In this document: in pieces, positions 1-5,135 of the stretch | How positions within the stretch are numbered: the first letter of the stretch is position 1 | Layout: every line of letters starts with the position of its first letter | Origin: Pseudomonadota bacterium | Lineage (GTDB): Bacteria > Pseudomonadota > Alphaproteobacteria > Acetobacterales > Acetobacteraceae | Direction of reading: 5' to 3' | DNA length: 5,831 nucleotides | Assembly (NCBI GenBank): GCA_021807975.1 | Contig: JAKBCJ010000311.1 | Location: 1 to 5,831, forward strand | Notes under the pieces: generated by a model | Told to the model about the DNA's origin: nothing | Databases searched by the model: none | Seen by the model: the letters and a program-made list of their open reading frames with translations, nothing else | Program-made: the position numbers and the translations under genes

Positions 1-212
1 AGGTGATGAAAATCGCCGAAAAGATCGCCAACCTGTCGCCGGTCGCGGTGCAGTTCGCGAAACAGGCGGTGAACCGTTCGTTCGAGATGACGCTGGTCGA
101 AGGCGTGCGGCACGAGCGGGCGTTGTTTCTGTCGCTGTTCGGGACTCCCGATCAGAAGGAGGGCATGGCGGCGTTCGTGGAGAAGCGCAAACCCAGCTTT
201 CAGGTGGGATAA
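1..212 (+). CDS. Enoyl-CoA hydratase/isomerase family protein, C-terminal end (5' end outside window)
   Basis: Partial gene: the frame is open at the left edge and ends at TAA 210-212, so only about the last 70 residues are seen. The visible part reads as the C-terminal helical region of the crotonase superfamily. It has a LSPVAVQFAKQAVNRS segment, then EGVRHERALFLSLFGTPDQKEGM, and the typical closing AAFVEKRKPSFQ. In this family that region forms the helices that pack the trimer and close the active site, and the enzymes usually hydrate enoyl-CoA thioesters in fatty acid or amino acid breakdown. The catalytic glutamates and the oxyanion-hole segment would lie upstream and cannot be checked, so the exact substrate is unknown; a non-hydratase crotonase member is possible. 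The GTG and ATG near the left edge are internal codons, not the start. It is followed by a hairpin and is probably not part of the kdp operon. Confidence 0.88.
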   Translation, partial: VMKIAEKIANLSPVAVQFAKQAVNRSFEMTLVEGVRHERALFLSLFGTPDQKEGMAAFVEKRKPSFQVG

Positions 213-233
213 GGCGCGCCTGCTGCCGCGTGA

Positions 234-258
234 CGTGACCGGGCACTGTCCGGTCACG
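234..258 (+). terminator. Perfect 9-bp hairpin after the enoyl-CoA hydratase gene, possible terminator
   Basis: CGTGACCGG (234-242) pairs perfectly with CCGGTCACG (250-258) around a 7-base loop GCACTGT. A G-T pair at 243/249 could lengthen the stem. It starts 22 bases after the upstream stop codon, where an intrinsic terminator would be expected. There is no T-run after the stem (CATTCCCCGC follows), so it is not a classic Rho-independent terminator. It could instead be an RNA 3' end stabiliser or a protein-binding dyad for the kdp promoter. Confidence 0.45.
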
Positions 259-260
259 CA

Positions 261-320
261 TTCCCCGCTTATATGGAAATACTATATCCGCATCCCCGAA
301 GCGGCATCGCTTCTATAGGC
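261..320 (+). promoter_or_regulatory. Probable kdp promoter/operator region (AT-rich island)
   Basis: Bases 268-289 are a conspicuous AT-rich patch in otherwise GC-rich DNA, with TATAT twice (270-274 and 283-287, 13 bases apart). A second weak -10-like TATAGG lies at 314-319. No convincing -35 box sits at 16-18 bases from either, which would fit an activator-dependent promoter. In E. coli the kdp promoter is switched on by KdpE binding a T-rich site just upstream, and the partner kinase gene kdpD is in this operon. I cannot identify a KdpE box by sequence here. The call rests on position, base composition and the absence of any other gap where a kdp promoter could sit. Confidence 0.4.
298..313 (+). 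repeat. Inverted repeat GAAGCG-GCAT-CGCTTC
   Basis: Six-base perfect arms at 298-303 and 308-313 around the four-base spacer GCAT. It lies between the AT-rich island and the TATAGG at 314-319, so it could be an operator dyad or a small hairpin in the leader, depending on where transcription starts. Function is unassigned. Confidence 0.4.
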
Positions 321-323
321 GCT

Positions 324-391
324 GGGGGCCTATTTCCCGGATCGTACTGAACGATCATTGGGCCGAATGCCCTGGCACCGGCCCCCGGGAG
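324..391 (+). promoter_or_regulatory. Possible structured leader RNA over the first ribosome binding site of the kdp operon
   Basis: Several complementary segments are packed here. TTCCCGG (334-340) can pair with CCGGGAG (385-391, ending in a T-G pair), which would bury the GGGAG Shine-Dalgarno. Inside it, GATCGT/ACGATC (340-345/351-356, loop ACTGA) and GGGCC/GGCCC (360-364/380-384) form two further stems, giving a compact three-way junction. A competing stem GGGGGCC/GGCCCCC (324-330/380-386) would leave the Shine-Dalgarno free. I do not recognise a known riboswitch class. In GC-rich DNA such pairings can arise by chance, so this is a hypothesis from hand pairing only. Confidence 0.3.
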
Positions 392-398
392 CACCACT

Positions 399-482
399 AT
401 GCTTGATCTCGTTTTTCTGTTGACCGGCGCGGCATGTCTGGGCGTGTGCGGGCTGTACGCATTCGCCTGCGATCACCTGTAG
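399..482 (+). CDS. Small single-span membrane protein upstream of kdpF (27 aa)
   Basis: ATG at 399 is preceded by GGGAG (387-391) at a normal 7-base spacing, and the frame ends at TAG 480-482. The product starts MLDLVFLLTGAACLGV, continues as one hydrophobic helix of about 20 residues, and ends YAFACDHL, with three cysteines (positions 13, 17 and 24). The lone helix, the good ribosome binding site and the stop codon lying 10 bases before the kdpF start, inside the kdpF Shine-Dalgarno stretch, argue for a real gene co-translated with kdpF. From memory, similar very short ORFs ending in a C-x-x-L-like tail occur before kdpF in other proteobacteria, usually unannotated, but I cannot verify this here. 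It is not KdpF itself, because the next ORF fits that far better. A role as an extra Kdp accessory peptide is inference. Confidence 0.6.
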   Translation: MLDLVFLLTGAACLGVCGLYAFACDHL

Positions 483-492
483 GACCGCGACG

Positions 493-582
493 ATGATCCT
501 GGACTACGCGCTGGGCGCCCTGGTGACGATTTTTCTTCTTGGCTACCTGGTTGTTGCCCTGGTCAAGCCGGAACGCTTCTAG
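493..582 (+). CDS. kdpF: KdpF, small stabilising subunit of the potassium-transporting ATPase
   Basis: A 29-residue protein starting MILDYALGALVTIFLLGYL and ending VVALVKPERF. E. coli KdpF is also 29 residues and has the same LLGYLV-x-AL core and a charged tail ending in phenylalanine, so the identity is clear despite the tiny size. KdpF is a single transmembrane helix that sits beside KdpA and stabilises the KdpABC complex; in E. coli it is not strictly essential for transport in vivo. The ATG at 493 has AGGA at 481-484 as ribosome binding site, which overlaps the TAG of the preceding small ORF. It stands immediately ahead of kdpA with a 63-base gap, the usual kdpFABC order. Confidence 0.93.
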   Translation: MILDYALGALVTIFLLGYLVVALVKPERF

Positions 583-633
583 CGCGCGATCCACGCAGCG
601 GCACCGCCGCCATCGCGATCGAATCTCCCCAGT

Positions 634-638
634 GGGAA
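634..638 (+). promoter_or_regulatory. Weak ribosome binding site of kdpA
   Basis: GGGAA lies 7 bases before the kdpA ATG and is the only Shine-Dalgarno-like stretch there. It can pair with TCCC at 626-629 in a small 4-bp hairpin, so initiation may be modest. No alternative in-frame start with a better site is seen, and the N-terminus aligns with the family at this ATG. Confidence 0.45.
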
Positions 639-645
639 TCACACC

Positions 646-2355
646 ATGACATTGAACGGCTGGCTTCAGGTCGCGCTTTTCTGCGCCCTGCTGATGCTCC
701 TCACCAAACCGCTGGGGGGCTATATGACCCGCGTCTTCGCCGGGGAGCGAACACCGCTGTCCCCGGTTCTAAGGCCGGTTGAACGCGGCCTGTATTGGAT
801 CTCCGGCGTGGATGAAGCCGAGGAACAGCACTGGCTCAGTTATGCGATCGCGATGCTGGCGTTCAGTTTCACCGGCTTCGTGGTTTTGTACGCGTTGCAG
901 CGCCTGCAGGCCGTGTTGCCGCTGAACCCGCGGCACTTGGAAGCGGTCACGTCGGACCTGGCGTTCAATACCTCTGTCAGTTTCGTGACCAACACGAACT
1001 GGCAATCCTACGTGCCCGAAACGACCATGAGCTATCTTGTGCAGATGGCGGGGCTAACCGTGCATAATTTTGTCAGCGCCGCGACCGGGATCGCCCTGGC
1101 GCTGGCGCTGATTCGCGGGTTCAGCAGGCGATCGGCGAAGACCGTTGGTAATTTCTGGGTCGATATGACACGCGGCACGCTTTATGTGCTGCTGCCGATT
1201 TCCATCCTCGCCGCCCTGGTAATGATCTGGCAGGGCGTGCCGCAAAACCTGTCCGATTATACCGATGTCACGACATTGGAAGGCGGCAGGCAACTGATCG
1301 CCCAAGGGCCTGTCGCCTCGCAGGAAGCGATCAAGATGCTCGGTACCAACGGTGGCGGGTTCTTCAACGCGAACTCCGCCCATCCGTTCGAAAATCCCAC
1401 CGCGCTGACCAATCTTCTGCAAATGGTGCTGATCTTCTCGATCGGCGCGGCACTGACCAACGTGTTCGGCCGCATGGTCGGCGACCAGCGCCAGGGCTGG
1501 GCGGTCTTCGCCGTCATGGGGCTGCTGTTCCTGGCCGGAACCGGCGTGGTGTACTGGTCGGAGGCCGCCGGCAATCCGCTGCTGGCGCATCTGCCGCTGG
1601 ACCATCTGGCCGGAAATATGGAGGGCAAGGAAGTCCGCTTCGGCATCGCCAACTCCGCGCTGTTCTCCACTATCACCACCGATGCGTCCTGCGGCGCCGT
1701 CAATGCGATGATCGACAGCCTGACTCCGCTGGGCGGCATGATCCCGATGATCAACATCATGCTGGGTGAGATCATCTTCGGCGGTGTCGGGTCCGGTCTC
1801 TACGGGATGCTGCTGTTCGTCATCGTGGCCATGTTCGTGGCCGGGCTGATGGTAGGTCGCACACCGGAATACCTGGGCAAGAAGCTGGAGGCGAAGGAGG
1901 TCAAGATGGCCATGCTGGCGATCCTGATCCTGCCGCTGTCGATCCTGGGCTTCACCGCGCTGGCGGTGGTGATCCAACCCGGGCTGTCTGCACTGTCCAA
2001 CGCCGGCCCGCACGGATTTTCCGAGGCGCTGTACGCTTATGTCTCGGCGACCGGCAACAACGGCAGCGCCTTCGCCGGGTTGTCAGCGAACACCCCGTTC
2101 TGGAACTCGACCCTGGGTATCGCGATGTTCATCGGGCGCTTCCTGATGATCGTGCCGATGCTGGCGGTCGCGGGATCCTTGGCCGCCAAGAAGATCGTTC
2201 CAGCATCGTTGGGCACCTTCCCCACCCATGGCGGCTTGTTCGTCGGGCTGACCATCGGGGTCATCCTGATCACCGGCGGCCTGACGTTCCTGCCCGCCCT
2301 GGCCCTGGGGCCGATCGTCGAGCATCTGTCGATGCTGTCCGGCTCTACATTCTAA
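646..2355 (+). CDS. kdpA: KdpA, potassium-binding and translocating subunit of the Kdp ATPase
   Basis: A 569-residue polytopic inner-membrane protein (E. coli KdpA is 557). KdpA belongs to the potassium channel-like SKT superfamily, with four repeated membrane-pore-membrane units forming the selectivity filter through which potassium enters the complex. The four filter loops are recognisable: TNTNWQSY near 115-122 (Gln120 matches the filter-region Gln116 of E. coli), GTNGGGFFNANSAHPFENPT at 233-252, TTDASCGAVNAM at 344-355 and SATGNNGSAF at 467-476. The family signature GRTPEYLGKK is at 404-413, followed by PHGFSE at 455-460. About ten hydrophobic helices are visible, including 5-22, 64-86, 255-275, 284-303, 383-403, 420-443, 489-512 and 530-553. 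One deviation is Ile356, where I expect His in the AMHDS motif after the third filter. No frameshift or truncation. It follows kdpF and precedes kdpB by 47 bases. Confidence 0.98.
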   Translation: MTLNGWLQVALFCALLMLLTKPLGGYMTRVFAGERTPLSPVLRPVERGLYWISGVDEAEEQHWLSYAIAMLAFSFTGFVVLYALQRLQAVLPLNPRHLEAVTSDLAFNTSVSFVTNTNWQSYVPETTMSYLVQMAGLTVHNFVSAATGIALALALIRGFSRRSAKTVGNFWVDMTRGTLYVLLPISILAALVMIWQGVPQNLSDYTDVTTLEGGRQLIAQGPVASQEAIKMLGTNGGGFFNANSAHPFENPTALTNLLQMVLIFSIGAALTNVFGRMVGDQRQGWAVFAVMGLLFLAGTGVVYWSEAAGNPLLAHLPLDHLAGNMEGKEVRFGIANSALFSTITTDASCGAVNAMIDSLTPLGGMIPMINIMLGEIIFGGVGSGLYGMLLFVIVAMFVAGLMVGRTPEYLGKKLEAKEVKMAMLAILILPLSILGFTALAVVIQPGLSALSNAGPHGFSEALYAYVSATGNNGSAFAGLSANTPFWNSTLGIAMFIGRFLMIVPMLAVAGSLAAKKIVPASLGTFPTHGGLFVGLTIGVILITGGLTFLPALALGPIVEHLSMLSGSTF

Positions 2356-2402
2356 TTACCAAGTAACGAATAGCACACCTGGCTCAGCATAAGGCACACG
2401 CC

Positions 2403-4487
2403 ATGGAAACCCGCTCCCGCGACCAGACCTCCAACCTGTTCGACCCCGCCATCCTGGTGCCGGCGGTTGGTCAGGCGCTGACGAAACTCGACCCAAGACT
2501 GATGATCCGCAATCCGGTGATGTTCGTTGTGGAAGTCGTCGCCACGCTGACCACCGTCCTGTTCCTGCGCGACCTGCTGTCTGGCGGGGAACATCTCGGC
2601 TTCACCTTCCAGATCATTCTCTGGCTGTGGATCACCGTCCTGTTCGCCAACTTCGCCGAGGCGGTGGCCGAGGGCCGCGGCAAGGCGCAGGCCGCGTCGC
2701 TGCGCCGAGCCAGAACCGATACGATGGCTAATCGTTTGACCGAAGCCGGAATCGAAAGCGTTCCCGCCCCGGAACTGAAACAGGGCGACATCGTGGTGGT
2801 CGCGGCCGGCGAACTGATCCCCAGCGACGGCGAGGTGATCGAAGGCATCGCCTCGATCGATGAGTCGGCGATTACCGGCGAGTCCGCCCCGGTGATCCGT
2901 GAAAGCGGCGGCGACCGTTCAGCGGTAACTGGCGGCACGCGGGTGTTATCGGACCAGATCAAGGTGCGGATCACCGCCGCGCAGGGCTCCACGTTCCTCG
3001 ACCGGATGATCGCGTTGGTCGAGGGTGCGCAACGTCAGAAGACGCCGAACGAAATCGCCCTGAACATCCTGCTGGCGGGCCTGACCATCATCTTCGTCTT
3101 CGCCGTCGCCACGATCCCCAGCTTCGCCACCTATGCCGGCGGCCAGATATCGGTGGTGATCCTGGTCGCGCTGTTCATCGCCCTGATCCCGACCACCATC
3201 GGCGCGCTGCTGTCGGCCATCGGTATCGCCGGCATGGACCGTCTGGTGCGGTTCAACGTCCTGGCGATGTCCGGACGCGCGGTGGAGGCAGCCGGTGACG
3301 TCGATACCCTGCTGCTGGACAAGACCGGCACCATCACCCTGGGCAACCGTCAGGCGACCGAATTCTTCCCGCTGACCGGCGTTACCGCCCACGAACTGGC
3401 CGATGCCGCGCAGTTGTCGTCGCTGCCGGACGAGACGCCGGAAGGGCGATCCATTGTTGTGCTGGCGAAAGAAAAATACGACATACGCGGCCGCGACATG
3501 GCGCCCATGGGTGCTCGGTTTATTCCGTTTTCCGCACAAACGCGGCTGTCCGGGATCGATTACGACGGCGTTTCCATCCGCAAAGGCGCGGTCGATGCGG
3601 TGCTGAACTGGGTCCGCGGGCCGCAAGGTTCAGAACGCGGCGGCGTCGCCACGGCTGTCCGGCCCGACGCGGTGGTGAAGGAACTGACGGCCAAGTCGGA
3701 GGAAATCGCCAGGCTGGGCGGCACCCCGCTGGCTGTGGTCCGGGATGGCAAGCTGCTGGGCGTGATCTATCTGAAGGACATCGTAAAAGGCGGCATCCGC
3801 GAACGGTTTAACGAATTACGCAAAATGGGCATCCGCACGGTGATGATCACCGGCGACAATCCACTGACCGCCGCCGCCATCGCCGCCGAGGCCGGGGTGG
3901 ACGACTTCCTGGCCCGGGCGACGCCGGAGGCAAAGCTGAAGCTGATCCGCGACGAACAGGCGCTTGGCAAACTGGTGGCGATGTGCGGGGACGGAACCAA
4001 CGACGCCCCTGCCCTGGCGCAGGCCGATGTGGGCGTGGCGATGAATACCGGCACCATGGCCGCCCGCGAGGCCGGTAACATGGTCGATCTGGACAGCGAC
4101 CCGACCAAGCTGATCGAAATCGTGGAAATCGGCAAACAGTTGCTGATGACACGCGGCGCGCTGACGACGTTCTCTATCGCCAACGATGTCGCCAAGTATT
4201 TCGCCATGATCCCGGCAATGTTCATCGCCTTCTACCCGCAACTGGCGACGTTGAACGTAATGCATCTGGCGAACCCGCGCAGCGCGATCCTGTCGGCGAT
4301 TATCTTCAACGCGCTGATCATCGTGGCCCTGATCCCGCTCGCTCTGAAAGGCATCCCGTACCGCCCGATCGGCGCCGCCGCCCTGCTGCGGCGCAATCTG
4401 CTGATCTACGGCCTGGGCGGGATCGCCGCCCCGTTCGTCGGGATCAAATTGATCGACATGGCCGTCGCCGCGCTGGGATTGGCCTGA
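2403..4487 (+). CDS. kdpB: KdpB, catalytic P-type ATPase subunit of the Kdp potassium pump
   Basis: A 694-residue P-type ATPase of the P1A class, which hydrolyses ATP to drive potassium uptake through KdpA. All catalytic motifs are present: TGES at 158-161 in the actuator domain, DKTGT at 306-310 with Asp306 as the phosphorylated residue, FSAQT at 376-380 and RKGA at 393-396 in the nucleotide-binding domain, ITGDNPLTA at 482-490 and GDGTNDAPALAQADVG at 529-544. The membrane part shows IPTTIGALL at 262-270 in helix M4, and Asp595 and Lys598 in SIANDVAKYF, matching E. coli Asp583 and Lys586, which are needed for coupling. Seven membrane helices are expected and plausible: about 36-57, 66-87, 220-240, 248-272, 588-611, 626-648 and 663-690. 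It is about 12 residues longer than E. coli KdpB, mostly from an insertion near 403-420. The start has AAGG at 2391-2394, and the N-terminus (NLFDPAIL, then RNPVMFVVE) matches the family. Confidence 0.99.
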   Translation: METRSRDQTSNLFDPAILVPAVGQALTKLDPRLMIRNPVMFVVEVVATLTTVLFLRDLLSGGEHLGFTFQIILWLWITVLFANFAEAVAEGRGKAQAASLRRARTDTMANRLTEAGIESVPAPELKQGDIVVVAAGELIPSDGEVIEGIASIDESAITGESAPVIRESGGDRSAVTGGTRVLSDQIKVRITAAQGSTFLDRMIALVEGAQRQKTPNEIALNILLAGLTIIFVFAVATIPSFATYAGGQISVVILVALFIALIPTTIGALLSAIGIAGMDRLVRFNVLAMSGRAVEAAGDVDTLLLDKTGTITLGNRQATEFFPLTGVTAHELADAAQLSSLPDETPEGRSIVVLAKEKYDIRGRDMAPMGARFIPFSAQTRLSGIDYDGVSIRKGAVDAVLNWVRGPQGSERGGVATAVRPDAVVKELTAKSEEIARLGGTPLAVVRDGKLLGVIYLKDIVKGGIRERFNELRKMGIRTVMITGDNPLTAAAIAAEAGVDDFLARATPEAKLKLIRDEQALGKLVAMCGDGTNDAPALAQADVGVAMNTGTMAAREAGNMVDLDSDPTKLIEIVEIGKQLLMTRGALTTFSIANDVAKYFAMIPAMFIAFYPQLATLNVMHLANPRSAILSAIIFNALIIVALIPLALKGIPYRPIGAAALLRRNLLIYGLGGIAAPFVGIKLIDMAVAALGLA

Positions 4488-4515
4488 ACCCGGCGACCGG
4501 CGCGCCCGATATTCC

Positions 4516-4521
4516 AAGGAG
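4516..4521 (+). promoter_or_regulatory. Strong ribosome binding site of kdpC
   Basis: AAGGAG is placed 8 bases before the ATG at 4530. It is the best Shine-Dalgarno match in the operon, and it fixes the kdpC start and gives kdpC independent initiation despite the 42-base gap after kdpB. Confidence 0.75.
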
Positions 4522-4529
4522 TAAACCCC

Positions 4530-5135
4530 ATGTTGCAGCATATCCGCCCCGCCATCGCGATGATCGCCGGCATGACGATCCTGACCGGCCTGGCCTATCC
4601 GCTCGCGATGACCGGGATCGCTCAGACGATCTTCCCGTATCAGGCGAACGGCAGCCTGATCGAAAAGGACGGCAAAGTCGTCGGCTCGGCCCTCATCGGC
4701 CAAAACTTCACCGGCGCGAATTACTTTCACCCACGCCCGTCCGCCACCACCGATACCGACCCGAACGACGCGACCAAAACCATTGCCGCGCCTTACAAGG
4801 CGGATAACTCCGGCGCTTCCAACCTGGGACCCACCTCGAAAGCCCTGGTGGACAGGATCACGGCGGACACCACCGCCCTGGCGGCAGAGAACCCCGGCAC
4901 GCCCGTCCCGATGGATATGGTCACCACCTCGGCCAGCGGACTGGACCCCGATATCTCGCCCGACGCCGCGCTGTTCCAGGTGCCCCGCGTCGCAAAGGCG
5001 CGTAACCTGCCAGAGGACCAGGTGCGGCGCATGGTGCAAGATCACGTTGTTCACCGCCTCGCGGGGCTGATCGGCGAACCGCATGTGAACGTGCTAGAAT
5101 TGAACTTGGCATTGGACGCGGCAGGCCGGAGATAG
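4530..5135 (+). CDS. kdpC: KdpC, accessory subunit of the Kdp potassium pump
   Basis: A 201-residue protein (E. coli KdpC is 190). One N-terminal membrane helix (about residues 8-30, with the family TGLAYPLAMTGIAQ) anchors a periplasmic domain. KdpC stabilises the KdpA-KdpB assembly and is thought to raise its affinity for ATP. Diagnostic conserved blocks are GSALIGQNFTGANYFHPRPSAT at 52-73 (written here in full family form as seen), SGASNLGPTS at 94-103, VTTSASGLDPDISPDAALFQ at 131-150, VPRVAKAR at 151-158 and GEPHVNVLELNLALD at 182-196. The region at 74-90 (DTDPNDATKTIAAPYK) varies in the family. The gene is intact. Its TAG stop abuts the kdpD ATG with no gap, so the two are likely translationally coupled. 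Confidence 0.98.
   Translation: MLQHIRPAIAMIAGMTILTGLAYPLAMTGIAQTIFPYQANGSLIEKDGKVVGSALIGQNFTGANYFHPRPSATTDTDPNDATKTIAAPYKADNSGASNLGPTSKALVDRITADTTALAAENPGTPVPMDMVTTSASGLDPDISPDAALFQVPRVAKARNLPEDQVRRMVQDHVVHRLAGLIGEPHVNVLELNLALDAAGRR

Noticed and set aside
3..212. Treating GTG at 3 or ATG at 6 as the true start of a 69-residue protein
   Set aside because: The sequence is plainly the C-terminal end of a crotonase family enzyme that begins before the window.
324..391. A c-di-AMP riboswitch (ydaO type) ahead of kdp
   Set aside because: The leader is too short and lacks the conserved blocks I would expect, and that class is mainly known from Gram-positive and some other phyla, not from alphaproteobacteria.
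397..642. An 81-codon minus-strand frame covering the kdpF region
   Set aside because: It overlaps kdpF and the small upstream ORF, has an Arg-rich product, and no resemblance to any family I know.
1054..2013. A 319-codon minus-strand frame inside kdpA
   Set aside because: Shadow of kdpA; the product is low-complexity-like with many Gln, His and Arg residues and no family resemblance.
3440..3545. A stretch of kdpB with more A/T-rich codons, considered as a sign of recombination
   Set aside because: It is short, lies in the variable nucleotide-binding domain, keeps the reading frame and family motifs, and is within normal local variation.
3816..5084. A long open frame of 422 codons on the minus strand across the end of kdpB and kdpC
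   Set aside because: It is antisense to two clearly conserved genes, and its composition (rich in Arg, Gln, His, Gly and Asp) is typical of a shadow frame in GC-rich DNA. No recognisable domain.
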